The translations under genes were made by a program, and so were the position numbers. A model generated the notes under the pieces. The model ran no database searches. It saw only the letters and a list, made by a program, of their open reading frames with translations, and was not told the DNA's origin. Positions 1 to 11,030 of a DNA stretch of 64,000 bases are shown piece by piece. Origin of the DNA: Xylocopa sonorina (taxonomy: Eukaryota; Arthropoda; Insecta; Hymenoptera; Apidae). Position 1 is the stretch's first letter. Every line of letters starts with the position of its first letter. The stretch spans positions 558,001 through 622,000 of the forward strand of contig NW_027490252.1 in the NCBI RefSeq assembly GCF_050948175.1, given 5' to 3'.

Positions 1-35
1 TTCTAAGAAGCACTAGAACTCTATTGCTACGATAC

Positions 36-209
36 GTAGACATCTGCAAACGCTATTTCCTAGCATGGAAGTGTCTTATTTACATTCTTTTGAAGTGAAT
101 ACGAGGTATACATGACACTTCGCAATGAATATTATATCTTTTCATGAGACATAGCAGTGAGATGCGATATCGCGTTTTAAGAAGCATTAGAAATCTATTG
201 CTACGATAC
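36..209 (+). repeat. First complete satellite monomer, anchor-to-anchor phase
   Basis: This is the first full 174-bp unit when the phase is set at GTAGAC. It shows every landmark in order: the anchor, the CTATTTCCTAGC block, the TTTACATTC block, the GTATACATGA block, the AATATTATATC block, GCGATATCGC, and the ATTAG..CTATTGCTACG block. The phase is arbitrary, because a satellite has no natural start. It gives a reference point for all positions quoted in this annotation. Confidence 0.95.
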
Positions 210-1079
210 GTAGACATCTGCAAACGCTATTTCCTAGCATGGAAGTGTCGCATTTACATTCTTTTGAAGTGAATACGAGATATACATGACACTTCTAAAT
301 GAATATTATATCTTATCATGAAACATAGGAATGAGGTGCTATATCGCTTATTGAGAATCATTAGAACTCTATTGCTAATATACGTAGACATCTGCAAACT
401 CTATTTCCTAGCATGGACATGTGGCACTTACATTCCACTGAAGTGAATACGAGGTATACATAACATTACACAATGAGTATTATATCTTATTACGAAACAT
501 AGAAATGAAATACGACATCTCGTTTTAAGAAGCATTAGTACTCTATTGCTGTGATACGTAGACATCTGCAAACAGTATTTCCTAGCAAGGAAGTGTCGCA
601 TTTACATTCTTGTGAAGTGAAATCGAGGTATACATGACACTTCGCACTGAATATTATATCTTATCATGAAACATAGGAGAGAGGTGCGATATCGCATTTT
701 AGGGAGCATTAGAAATCTATTGCTGTGATACGTAGACATCTGCAAACACTATTTCCTAGCATGGAAGGGTCGCATTTACATTCTCTTGAAGTGAGTACGA
801 GGTATACATGACACTTCGCAATGAATATTATACCTTATCATGAAACATAGAAGAGAGATGCGATATCGCGTTCTAAGAAGCATTAGAACCCTATTACTAC
901 GATAAGTAGACATCTGCAAACACTATTTCCTAGCACGGAAGTGTCGCATTTACATTCTTTTGAAGTGAATACGAGATATACATGACACTTCGCATTGAAT
1001 ATTATACATTATCATGAAACAAAGAAGAGAGGTGCGATATCGCGTTTTACGAAGCTTTAGAATTCTATTGCTAATATGC

Positions 1080-1256
1080 GTAGACATCTGCAAACTCTAT
1101 TTCCTAGCATTACACTTACATTCCACTTACATTCCACTGAAGTGAATACGAGGTATACATAACACTCCACAATGAATATTATATCTTATCACGAAACATA
1201 GAACTGAAATGCGGCATCTCGTTTTAAGACGCATTAGAACTCTAATTCTACGATAC
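1080..1256 (+). repeat. 177-bp variant monomer with an internal 11-bp direct repeat
   Basis: The interval between anchors is 177 bp instead of 174. After CTAGCATTAC the 11-mer ACTTACATTCC occurs twice in a row, replacing 8 bp of the usual sequence with a net gain of 3 bp. The same structure occurs at 60224-60400 and 62142-62318 and nowhere else in the window, so it is a rare lineage marker. Confidence 0.93.
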
Positions 1257-1689
1257 GTAGACATCTGCAAACGCTATTTCCTAGGATGGAAGGGTCGCAT
1301 TTACATTCTTTTGAAGTGAGTACGAGGTATACATAACACTCCATAATGAGTATTATATCTTCTCATGAAACATAGCAGTGAGATGCGATACCGCGTTTTA
1401 AGAAGCATTAGAACTCTATTGCTACGATGCGTAGACATCTGCAAACGCTATTTCCTAGCATGGAAGTGTCGCATTTACATTCTTTTGATGTGAATACGAG
1501 ATATACATGACACTTCGCAATGAATATTATATATTATCATGAAACATAGGAATGTGGTGCTATATCGCGTTTTAAGGAGCATTTGAACTCTATTGCTACG
1601 ATACGCAGACATCTGCAAACGCTATTTCCTAGCGTGGAAGTGTCTTATTTACGTTCTTTTGAAGTGAATACGAGGTATACATGACACTT

Positions 1690-2762
1690 CGCAATGAATA
1701 TTATATCTTATCATGAAACATAGATGTGAGATGCGATATTGCGTTCTAAGAAGCATTAGAACTCTATTGCTGTGATACGTAGACATCTGCAAACGCTATT
1801 TCCTAGCATGTAAGTGTCTTATTTACGTTCTTTTGAAGTGAATACGAGGTATACATGACACTTCGCAATGAATATTATATCTTATCATGAAACATAGAAG
1901 TGAGATGCGTTATCGCGTTCCAAGAAGCATTAGAACTCTATTGCTACGATACGTAGACATCTGCAAACGCTATTTCCTATGATGGAAGGGTCGCATTTAC
2001 ATTCTTTTGAAGTGAGTACGAGGTATACATAACACTCCATAATGAATATGATATCTTCTCATGAAACATAGCAGTGAGATGTGATATCGCGTTTTAAGAA
2101 GCATTAGAACTCTATTGCTACGATACGTAGACATCTGCAAACGCTATTTCCTAGCATGGAAGTGTCGCATTTACATTCGTTTGAAGTGAATGCGAGATAT
2201 ACATGACACTTCGCAATGAATATTATACCTTATCATGAAACATAGATGTGAGATGCGATATTGCGTTCTAAGAAGCATTAGAACTCTATTGCTGTGATAC
2301 GTAGACATCTGCAAACGCTATTTCCTAGCATGTAAGTGTCTTATTTACGTTCTTTTGAAGTGAATACGAGGTATACATGACACTTCGCAATGAATATTGT
2401 ATCTTATCATGAAACATAGAAGTGAGATGCGTTATCGCGTTCCAAGAAGCATTAGAACTCTATTGCTACGATACGTAGACATCTGCAAACGCTATTTCCT
2501 ATGATGGAAGGGTCGCATTTACATTCTTTTGAAGTGAGTACGAGGTATACATAACACTCCATAATGAATATGATATCTTCTCATGAAACATAGCAGTGAG
2601 ATGTGATATCGCGTTTTAAGAAGCATTAGAACTCTATTGCTACGATACGTAGACATCTGCAAACGCTATTTCCTAGCATGGAAGTGTCGCATTTACATTC
2701 GTTTGAAGTGAATGCGAGATATACATGACACTTCGCAATGAATATTATACCTTATCATGAAT
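1690..2762 (+). repeat. Tandem trimer higher-order repeat, 522-bp period
   Basis: Positions about 1690-2240 match 2212-2762 at a lag of 522 bp (3 x 174) with only a few mismatches, such as TATATCT against TGTATCT near 2399. Diagnostic variants repeated in order are GATATTGCGTTCTAAG, CATGTAAGTGTC, GCGTTCCAAG, CTATGATGGAAGGG and GAATGCGAGATATAC. The high identity suggests a recent unequal exchange. Part of the unit recurs at about 4310-4545. Confidence 0.9.
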
Positions 2763-3170
2763 CATAGAAGTGAGATGCGTTATCGCCTTCTAAGTAGCAT
2801 TGGAACTCTACTGCTACGATACGTAGACATCTGCAAACGCTATTTCCTAGCATGGAAGTGTCTTATTTACGTTCTTTTGAAGTGAATACGAGATATACAT
2901 GACACTTCGCAATGAATATTATATCTTATCATGAAACATAGAAGTGAGATGCGATATCGCGTTCTAAGAAGCATTAGAACTCTATTGCTACGATACGTAG
3001 ACATCTGCAAACGCTGTTTCCTAGGATGGAAGGGTCGCATTTACATTCTTTTGAAGTGAGAACGAGGTATACATAACACTCCATAATGAGTATTATATCT
3101 TCTCATGAAACATAGCAGTGAGATGCGATATCGCGTTTTAAGAAGCATTAGAACTCTATTGCTACGATAC

Positions 3171-3343
3171 GTAGACATCTGCAAACGCTATTTCCTAGCA
3201 TGGAAGTGTCGCATTTACATTCATTTGAAGTGAATACGAGGTATATATGACACTTCGCAATGAATATTATACCTTATCATGAAACATAGAAGAGAGATGC
3301 GATATCGCTTTTTGGAAGCATTGGAACTCTATTGCTGCGATAC
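3171..3343 (+). repeat. 173-bp monomer with a 1-bp deletion
   Basis: The anchors lie at 3171 and 3344. One base is missing in CGCTTTTTGGAAGC near 3310, where related monomers read CGCGTTTTAGGAAGC. The partner monomer at 4736-4908 carries the identical change, so the deletion predates the nine-monomer duplication. Confidence 0.9.
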
Positions 3344-4735
3344 GTAGACATCTGCAAACGCTATTTCCTAGCATGGAAGTGTCGCATTTACATTCTTTTA
3401 ATGTGAATACGAGATATACATGACACTTCGCAATGAATATTATATCTTATCATGAAACATAGGAATGAGGTGCTATATCGCGTTTTAAGGAGCATTAGAG
3501 CTCTATTGCTACGATACGTAGACATCTGCAAACGCTATTTCCTAGCGTGGAAGTGTCTTGTTTACGTTCTTTTGAAGTGAATACGATGTATACATGACTC
3601 TTCGCAATGAATATTATATCTTTTCATGAAACATAGAAATGAAATGAGGCATCTCGTTTTAAGAAGCATTAGAACTCTATTGCTACGATACGTAGACATC
3701 TGCAAACGCTATTTCCTAGCATGGAAGTGTCGCATTTACATTCTTTTGATGTGAATACGAGATATACATGACACTTCGCAATGAATATTATATCTCATCA
3801 TGAAACATAGGAATGAGGTGCTATATCGCGTTTTGAGAAGCATTAGAACTCTATTGCTACGATACGTAGACATCTGCAAACGCTATTTCCTAGCATGGAA
3901 GTGTCGCATTTACATACTTTTGAAGTGAATACGAGGTATACATGACACATCGCAATGAATATTATATCTTATCATGAAACATAGAAGTGAGATGCGATAT
4001 CGCGTTTTAAGGAGCATTAGAACTCTATTGCTACGATACGTAGACATCTGCAAACGCTATTTCCTAGCATGGAAGTGTCTTATTTACGTTCTTTTGAAGT
4101 GAATACGACGTATACATGACACTTCGCAATGAATATTATATCTTATCATGAAACATAGAAGTGAGATGCGATATCGCGTTTTAAGGAGCATTAGAACTCT
4201 ATTGCTACGATACGTAGACATCTGCAAACGCTATTTCCTAGCATGGAAGTGTCTTATTTACGTTCTTTTGAAGTGAATACGACGTATACATGACACTTCG
4301 CAATGAATATTATACCTTATCATGAAACATAGATGTGAGATGCGATATTGCGTTCTAAGAAGCATTAGAACTCTATTGCTGTGATACGTAGACATCTGCA
4401 AACGCTATTTCCTAGCATGTAAGTGTCTTATTTACGTTCTTTTGAAGTGAATACGAGGTATACATGACACTTCGCAATGAATATTGTATCTTATCATGAA
4501 ACGTAGAAGTGAGATGCGTTATCGCGTTCCAAGAAGCATTAGAACTCTATTGCTACGATACGTAGACATCTGCAAACGCTGTTTCCTAGGATGGAAGGGT
4601 CGCATTTACATTCTTTTGAAGTGAGAACGAGGTATACATAACACTCCATAATGAGTATTATATCTTCTCATGAAACATAGCAGTGAGATGCGATATCGCG
4701 TTTTAAGAAGCATTAGAACTCTATTGCTACGATAC

Positions 4736-4908
4736 GTAGACATCTGCAAACGCTATTTCCTAGCATGGAAGTGTCGCATTTACATTCATTTGAAGTGAAT
4801 ACGAGGTATATATGACACTTCGCAATGAATATTATACCTTATCATGAAACATAGAAGAGAGATGCGATATCGCTTTTTGGAAGCATTGGAACTCTATTGC
4901 TGCGATAC
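4736..4908 (+). repeat. 173-bp monomer, duplicate of the 3171 variant
   Basis: The anchors lie at 4736 and 4909. The monomer carries the same 1-bp deletion, in CGCTTTTTGGAAGC near 4873, as the monomer nine units earlier. Confidence 0.9.
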
Positions 4909-5724
4909 GTAGACATCTGCAAACGCTATTTCCTAGCATGGAAGTGTCGCATTTACATTCTTTTAATGTGAATACGAGATATACATGACACTTCGCAATG
5001 AATATTATATCTTATCATGAAACATAGGAATGAGGTGCTATATCGCGTTTTAAGGAGCATTAGAGCTCTATTGCTACGATACGTAGACATCTGCAAACGC
5101 TATTTCCTAGCGTGGAAGTGTCTTGTTTACGTTCTTTTGAAGTGAATACGAGGTATACATGACTCTTCGCAATGAATATTATATCTTTTCATGAAACATA
5201 GAAATGAAATGAGGCATCTCGTTTTAAGAAGCATTAGAACTCTATTGCTACGATACGTAGACATATGCAAACGCTATTTCCTAGCATGGAAGTGTCGCAT
5301 TTACATTCTTTTGATGTGAATACGAGATATACATGACACTTCGCAATGAATATTATATCTCATCATGAAACATAGGAATGAGGTGCTATATCGCGTTTTG
5401 AGAAGCATTAGAACTCTATTGCTACGATACGTAGACATCTGCAAACGCTATTTCCTAGCATGGAAGTGTCGCATTTACATACTTTTGAAGTGAATACGAG
5501 GTATACATGACACTTCGCAATGAATATTATATCTAATCATGAAACATAGAAGTGAGATGCGATATCGCGTTTTAAGGAGCATTAGAACTCTATTGCTACG
5601 ATACGTAGACATCTGCAAACGCTATTTCCTAGCATGGAAGTGTCTTATTTACGTTCTTTTGAAGTGAATACGACGTATACATGACACTTCGCAATGAATA
5701 TTATATCTTATCATGAAACATAGA

Positions 5725-7142
5725 AGTGAGATGCGATATCGCGTTTTAAGGAGCATTAGAACTCTATTGCTACGATACGTAGACATCTGCAAACGCTATT
5801 TCCTAGCATGGAAGTGTCTTATTTACGTTCTTTTGATGTGAATACGAGATATAAATGACACTTCGCAATGAATATTATATCTTATCATGAAACATAGGAA
5901 TGAGGTTCTATATCGCGTATTCAGAAGCATTAGAACTCTATTGCTAATATACGTAGACATCTGCAAACTCTATTTCCTAGCAAGGAAATTTCGCACTTAC
6001 ATTCCACTGAAGTGAATACGAGGTATACATAACATTACACAATGATTATTATATCTTATTACGAAACATATATATGAAATACGACATCTCGTTTTAAGAA
6101 GCATTAGAAATCTATTGCTACGATACATAGTCATCTGGAAACGCTATTTCCTAGCAAGGAAGTGTCGCATTTACATCCTTTTGAAGCGAATACGAGGTAT
6201 ACATGACACTTCGCAATGAATATTATATCTTATCATGAAACGTAAAAGTGAGATGCGATATCGCGTTCTAAGAAGCATTAGAACTCTATTGCTACGATAC
6301 GTAGACATCTGCAAAGGCAATTCCCTGGCATGGAAGGGTCGCATTTACATTCTTTTGAAGTGAGTACGAGGTATACATATCACTCCATAATGAATATTAT
6401 ATCTTATCATGAAACATAGCAGTGAGATGCGATATCGCGTTTTAAGGAGCATTAGAACTCTATTGCTACGATACGTAGACATCTGCAAACGCTATTTCCT
6501 AGCATGGAAGTGTCTTATTTACGTTCTTTTGATGTGAATACGAGATATAAATGACACTTCGCAATGAATATTATATCTTATCATGAAACATAGGAATGAG
6601 GTTCTATATCGCGTATTCAGAAGCATTAGAACTCTATTGCTAATATACGTAGACATCTGCAAACTCTATTTCCTAGCAAGGAAATTTCGCACTTACATTC
6701 CACTGAAGTGAATACGAGGTATACATAACATTACACAATGATTATTATATCTTATTACGAAACATAGATATGAAATACGACATCTCGTTTTAAGAAGCAT
6801 TAGAAATCTATTGCTACGATACATAGTCATCTGGAAACGCTATTTCCTAGCAAGGAAGTGTCGCATTTACATCCTTTTGAAGTGAAAACGAGGTATACAT
6901 GACACTTCGCAATGAATATTATATCTTATCATGAAACGTAAAAGTGAGATGCGATATCGCGTTCTAAGAAGCATTAGAACTCTATTGCTACGATACGTAG
7001 ACATCTGCAAAGGCAATTCCCTAGCATGGAAGGGTCGCATTTACATTCTTTTGAAGTGAGTACGAGGTATACATATCACTCCATAATGAATATTATATCT
7101 TATCATGAAACATAGCAGTGAGATGCGATATCGCGTTTTAAG
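5725..7142 (+). repeat. Tandem tetramer higher-order repeat, 696-bp period
   Basis: The two units overlap: 5725-6446 matches 6421-7142 at a lag of 696 bp (4 x 174). Ordered markers are TTTTGATGTGAATACGAG with ATATAAATGAC, GCGTATTCAGAAGC, CTAATATACG with GGAAATTTCGCAC, GATACATAGTCATCTGG, and AAAGGCAATTCCCT. The match is close to complete by eye. The second unit is also the start of a nine-monomer repeat. Confidence 0.9.
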
Positions 7143-9498
7143 AAGCATTAGAACACTATTGCAACGATACGTAGACATCTGCAAACGCTATTTCCTAGCA
7201 TGGAAGTGTCGCATTTACATTCATTTGAAGTGAATACGAGGTATACATAACACTCCACAATGAATATTATATCTTATCACGGAACATAGAAATGAAATGA
7301 GGCATCTCGTTTTAAGAAGCATTAGAACTCTATTGCTACGATACGTAGACATCTGCAAACGCTATATCCTAGCATGGAAGTGTCGCATTTACATTCATTT
7401 GAAGTGAATACGAGATATACATGACACTTCGAAATGAAAATTATACCTTATCATGAAACATAGAAGAGTGATGCGATATCGCGATTTAGGAAGTATTGGA
7501 ACTCTATTGCTACGATACGTAGACATCTGCAAACGCTATTTCCTAGCATGGAAGTGTCGCATTTACATTCTTTTGATGTGAATACGAGATATACATGACA
7601 CTTCGCAATGAATATTATATCTCATCATGAAACATAGGAATGAGGTGCTATATCGCGTTTTGAGAAGCATTAGAACTCTATTGCTACGATACGTAGACAT
7701 CTGCAAACGCTATTTCCTAGCATGGAAGTGTCGCATTTACATACTTTTGAAGTGAATACGAGGTATACATGACACTTCGCAATGAATATTATATCTTATC
7801 ATGAAACATAGAAGTGAGATGCGATATCGCGTTTTAAGGAGCATTAGAACTCTATTGCTACGATACGTAGACATCTGCAAACGCTATTTCCTAGCATGGA
7901 AGTGTCTTATTTACGTTCTTTTGAAGTGAATACGACGTATACGTGACACTTCGCAATGAATATTATATCTTATCATGAAACATAGAAGTGAGATGCGATA
8001 TCGCGTTTTAAGGAGCATTAGAACTCTATTGCTACGATACGTAGACATCTGCAAACGCTATTTCCTAGCATGGAAGTGTCTTATTTACGTTCTTTTGATG
8101 TGAATACGAGATATAAATGACACTTCGCAATGAATATTATATCTTATCATGAAACATAGGAATGAGGTTCTATATCGCGTATTCAGAAGCATTAGAACTC
8201 TATTGCTAATATACGTAGACATCTGCAAACTCTATTTCCTAGCAAGGAAATTTCGCACTTACATTCCACTGAAGTGAATACGAGGTATACATAACATTAC
8301 ACAATGATTATTATATCTTATTACGAAACATAGATATGAAATACGACATCTCGTTTTAAGAAGCATTAGAAATCTATTGCTACGATACATAGTCATCTGG
8401 AAACGCTATTTCCTAGCAAGGAAGTGTCGCATTTACATCCTTTTGAAGTGAAAACGAGGTATACATGACACTTCGCAATGAATATTATATCTTATCATGA
8501 AACGTAAACGTGAGATGCGATATCGCGTTCTAAGAAGCATTAGAACTCTATTGCTACGATACGTAGACATCTGCAAAGGCAATTCCCTAGCATGGAAGGG
8601 TCGCATTTACATTCTTTTGAAGTGAGTACGAGGTATACATATCACTCCATAATGAATATTATATCTTATCATGAAACATAGCAGTGAGATGCGATATCGC
8701 GTTTTAAGAAGCATTAGAACACTATTGCAACGATACGTAGACATCTGCAAACGCTATTTCCTAGCATGGAAGTGTCGCATTTACATTCATTTGAAGTGAA
8801 TACGAGGTATACATAACACTCCACAATGAATATTATATCTTATCACGGAACATAGAAATGAAATGAGGCATCTCGTTTTAAGAAGCATTAGAACTCTATT
8901 GCTACGATACGTAGACATCTGCAAACGCTATATCCTAGCATGGAAGTGTCGCATTTACATTCATTTGAAGTGAATACGAGATATACATGACACTTCGAAA
9001 TGAAAATTATACCTTATCATGAAACATAGAAGAGTGATGCGATATCGCGATTTAGGAAGTATTGGAACTCTATTGCTACGATACGTAGACATCTGCAAAC
9101 GCTATTTCCTAGCATGGAAGTGTCGCATTTACATTCTTTTGATGTGAATACGAGATATACATGACACTTCGCAATGAATATTATATCTCATCATGAAACA
9201 TAGGAATGAGGTGCTATATCGCGTTTTGAGAAGCATTAGAACTCTATTGCTACGATACGTAGACATCTGCAAACGCTATTTCCTAGCATGGAAGTGTCGC
9301 ATTTACATACTTTTGAAGTGAATACGAGGTATACATGACACTTCGCAATGAATATTATATCTTATCATGAAACATAGAAGTGAGATGCGATATCGCGTTT
9401 TAAGGAGCATTAGAACTCTATTGCTACGATACGTAGACATCTGCAAACGCTATTTCCTAGCATGGAAGTGTCTTATTTACGTTCTTTTGAAGTGAATA
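6421..9498 (+). repeat. Nine-monomer higher-order repeat in tandem, 1566-bp period
   Basis: Unit one, 6421-7986, is followed directly by unit two, 7987-9498, at exactly 9 x 174 bp. Ordered markers recur at this lag: ATATAAATGAC (6545/8111), GAACACTATTGCAACG (7151/8717), ATGAGGCATCTCG (7296/8862), CGAAATGAAAATTATACC (7429/8995) and TCTCATCATG (7619/9185). The match ends near 7932/9498, where GACGTATACGTG faces GAGGTATACATG. Mismatches are rare. Confidence 0.92.
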
Positions 9499-11030
9499 CG
9501 AGGTATACATGACACTTCGCAATGAATATTATATCTTATCATGAAACATAGATGTGAGATGCGATATCGCGTTCTAAGAAGCACTAGAACTCTATTGCTA
9601 CGATACGTAGACATCTGCAAACGCTATTTCCTAGCGTGGAAGTGTCTTGTTTACGTTCTTTTGAAGTGAATACGAGGTATACATGACTCTTCGCAATGAA
9701 TATTATATCTTTTCATGAAACATAGAAATGAAATGAGGCATCTCGTTTTAAGAAGCATTAGAACTCTATTGCTACGATACGTAGACATCTGCAAACGCTA
9801 TTTCCTAGCATGGAAGTGTCGCATTTACATTCTTTTGATGTGAATACGAGATATACATGACACTTCGCAATGAATATTATATCTCATCATGAAACATAGG
9901 AATGAGGTGCTATATCGCGTTTTGAGAAGCATTAGAACTCTATTGCTACGATACGTAGACATCTGCAAACGCTATTTCCTAGCATGGAAGTGTCGCATTT
10001 ACATACTTTTGAAGTGAATACGAGGTATACATGACACTTCGCAATGAATATTATATCTTATCATGAAACATAGAAGTGAGATGCGATATCGCGTTTTAAG
10101 GAGCATTAGAACTCTATTGCTACGATACGTAGACATCTGCAAACGCTATTTCCTAGCATGGAAGTGTCTTATTTACGTTCTTTTGAAGTGAATACGAGGT
10201 ATACATAACACTCCACAATGAATATTATATCTTATCACGGAACATAGAAATGAAATGAGGCATCTCGTTTTAAGAAGCATTAGAACTCTATTGCTACGAT
10301 ACGTAGACATCTGCAAACGCTATATCCTAGCATGGAAGTGTCGCATTTACATTCATTTGAAGTGAATACGAGATATACATGACACTTCGAAATGAAAATT
10401 ATACCTTATCATGAAACATAGAAGAGTGATGCGATATCGCGATTTAGGAAGTATTGGAACTCTATTGCTACGATACGTAGACATCTGCAAACGCTATTTC
10501 CTAGCATGGAAGTGTCGCATTTACATTCTTTTGATGTGAATACGAGATATACATGACACTTCGCAATGAATATTATATCTCATCATGAAACATAGGAATG
10601 AGGTGCTATATCGCGTTTTGAGAAGCATTAGAACTCTATTGCTACGATACGTAGACATCTGCAAACGCTATTTCCTAGCATGGAAGTGTCGCATTTAAAT
10701 ACTTTTGAAGTGAATACGAGGTATACATGACACTTCGCAATGAATATTATATCTTATCATGGAACATAGAAGTGAGATGCGATATCGCGTTTTAAGGAGC
10801 ATTAGAACTCTATTGCTACGATACGTAGACATCTGCAAACGCTATTTCCTAGCATGGAAGTGTCTTATTTACGTTCTTTTGGAGTGAATACGACGTATAC
10901 ATGACACTTCGCAATGAATATTATATCTTATCATGAAACATAGATGTGAGATGCGATATCGCGTTCTAAGAAGCACTAGAACTCTATTGCTACGATACGT
11001 AGACATCTGCAAACGCTATTTCCTAGCATG
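9499..11030 (+). repeat. Mosaic of two neighbouring higher-order repeat types
   Basis: About 9550-10190 follows the order seen at 3490-4130 (GCGTGGAAGTGTCTTG, CATGACTCTTCGC, ATGAGGCATCTCG). The markers at 3540 and 9630 are 35 monomers apart once the 1-bp deletion at 4873 is allowed for. From 10187 to 11026 the sequence instead copies 8795-9634 at a lag of 1392 bp (8 x 174). The switch lies near 10190, between TTTACGTTCTTTTGAAGTG and ATAACACTCCAC. This is a junction expected from unequal exchange or gene conversion. Confidence 0.85.

Larger units (their letters stand above)
1..1690 (+). repeat. Mixed satellite monomers at the window start
   Basis: These are about ten monomers of several subfamilies with no clear local higher-order period. 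A marker pair lies at about 345-560: a monomer with CTAATATACGTAG and CATTCCACTGAAG, followed by one with GAAATACGACATCTCG and CTGTGATACG. A 177-bp variant lies at 1080. Sequence matching this part reappears near 60.2 and 62.1 kb. There is no gene in the stretch. Confidence 0.9.
2967..5835 (+). repeat. Nine-monomer higher-order repeat, two copies offset by 1565 bp
   Basis: The block 2967-4270 matches 4532-5835 at an offset of 1565 bp, which is 9 x 174 minus 1. The missing base is a deletion carried by both copies, at about 3310 and 4873, giving CGCTTTTTGGAAGC. Other shared diagnostic variants are TTTTAATGTGAATAC, GCGTGGAAGTGTCTTG, CATGACTCTTCGC and ATGAGGCATCTCG. The few differences include GATGTATAC against GAGGTATAC near 3591/5156. 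The sequence between the blocks, about 4280-4530, resembles 2220-2460. Confidence 0.9.

Noticed and set aside
36..209. CENP-B box
   Set aside because: The nearest TTCG context (ACTTCGCAATGAATATT) lacks the required A and CGGG positions of the nTTCGnnnnAnnCGGGn consensus, and no other site in the consensus fits.
3290..3330. Telomeric TTAGG-type repeats
   Set aside because: TTTTAGGAAGC monomers contain a single TTAGG only; no tandem telomere run occurs anywhere in the window.
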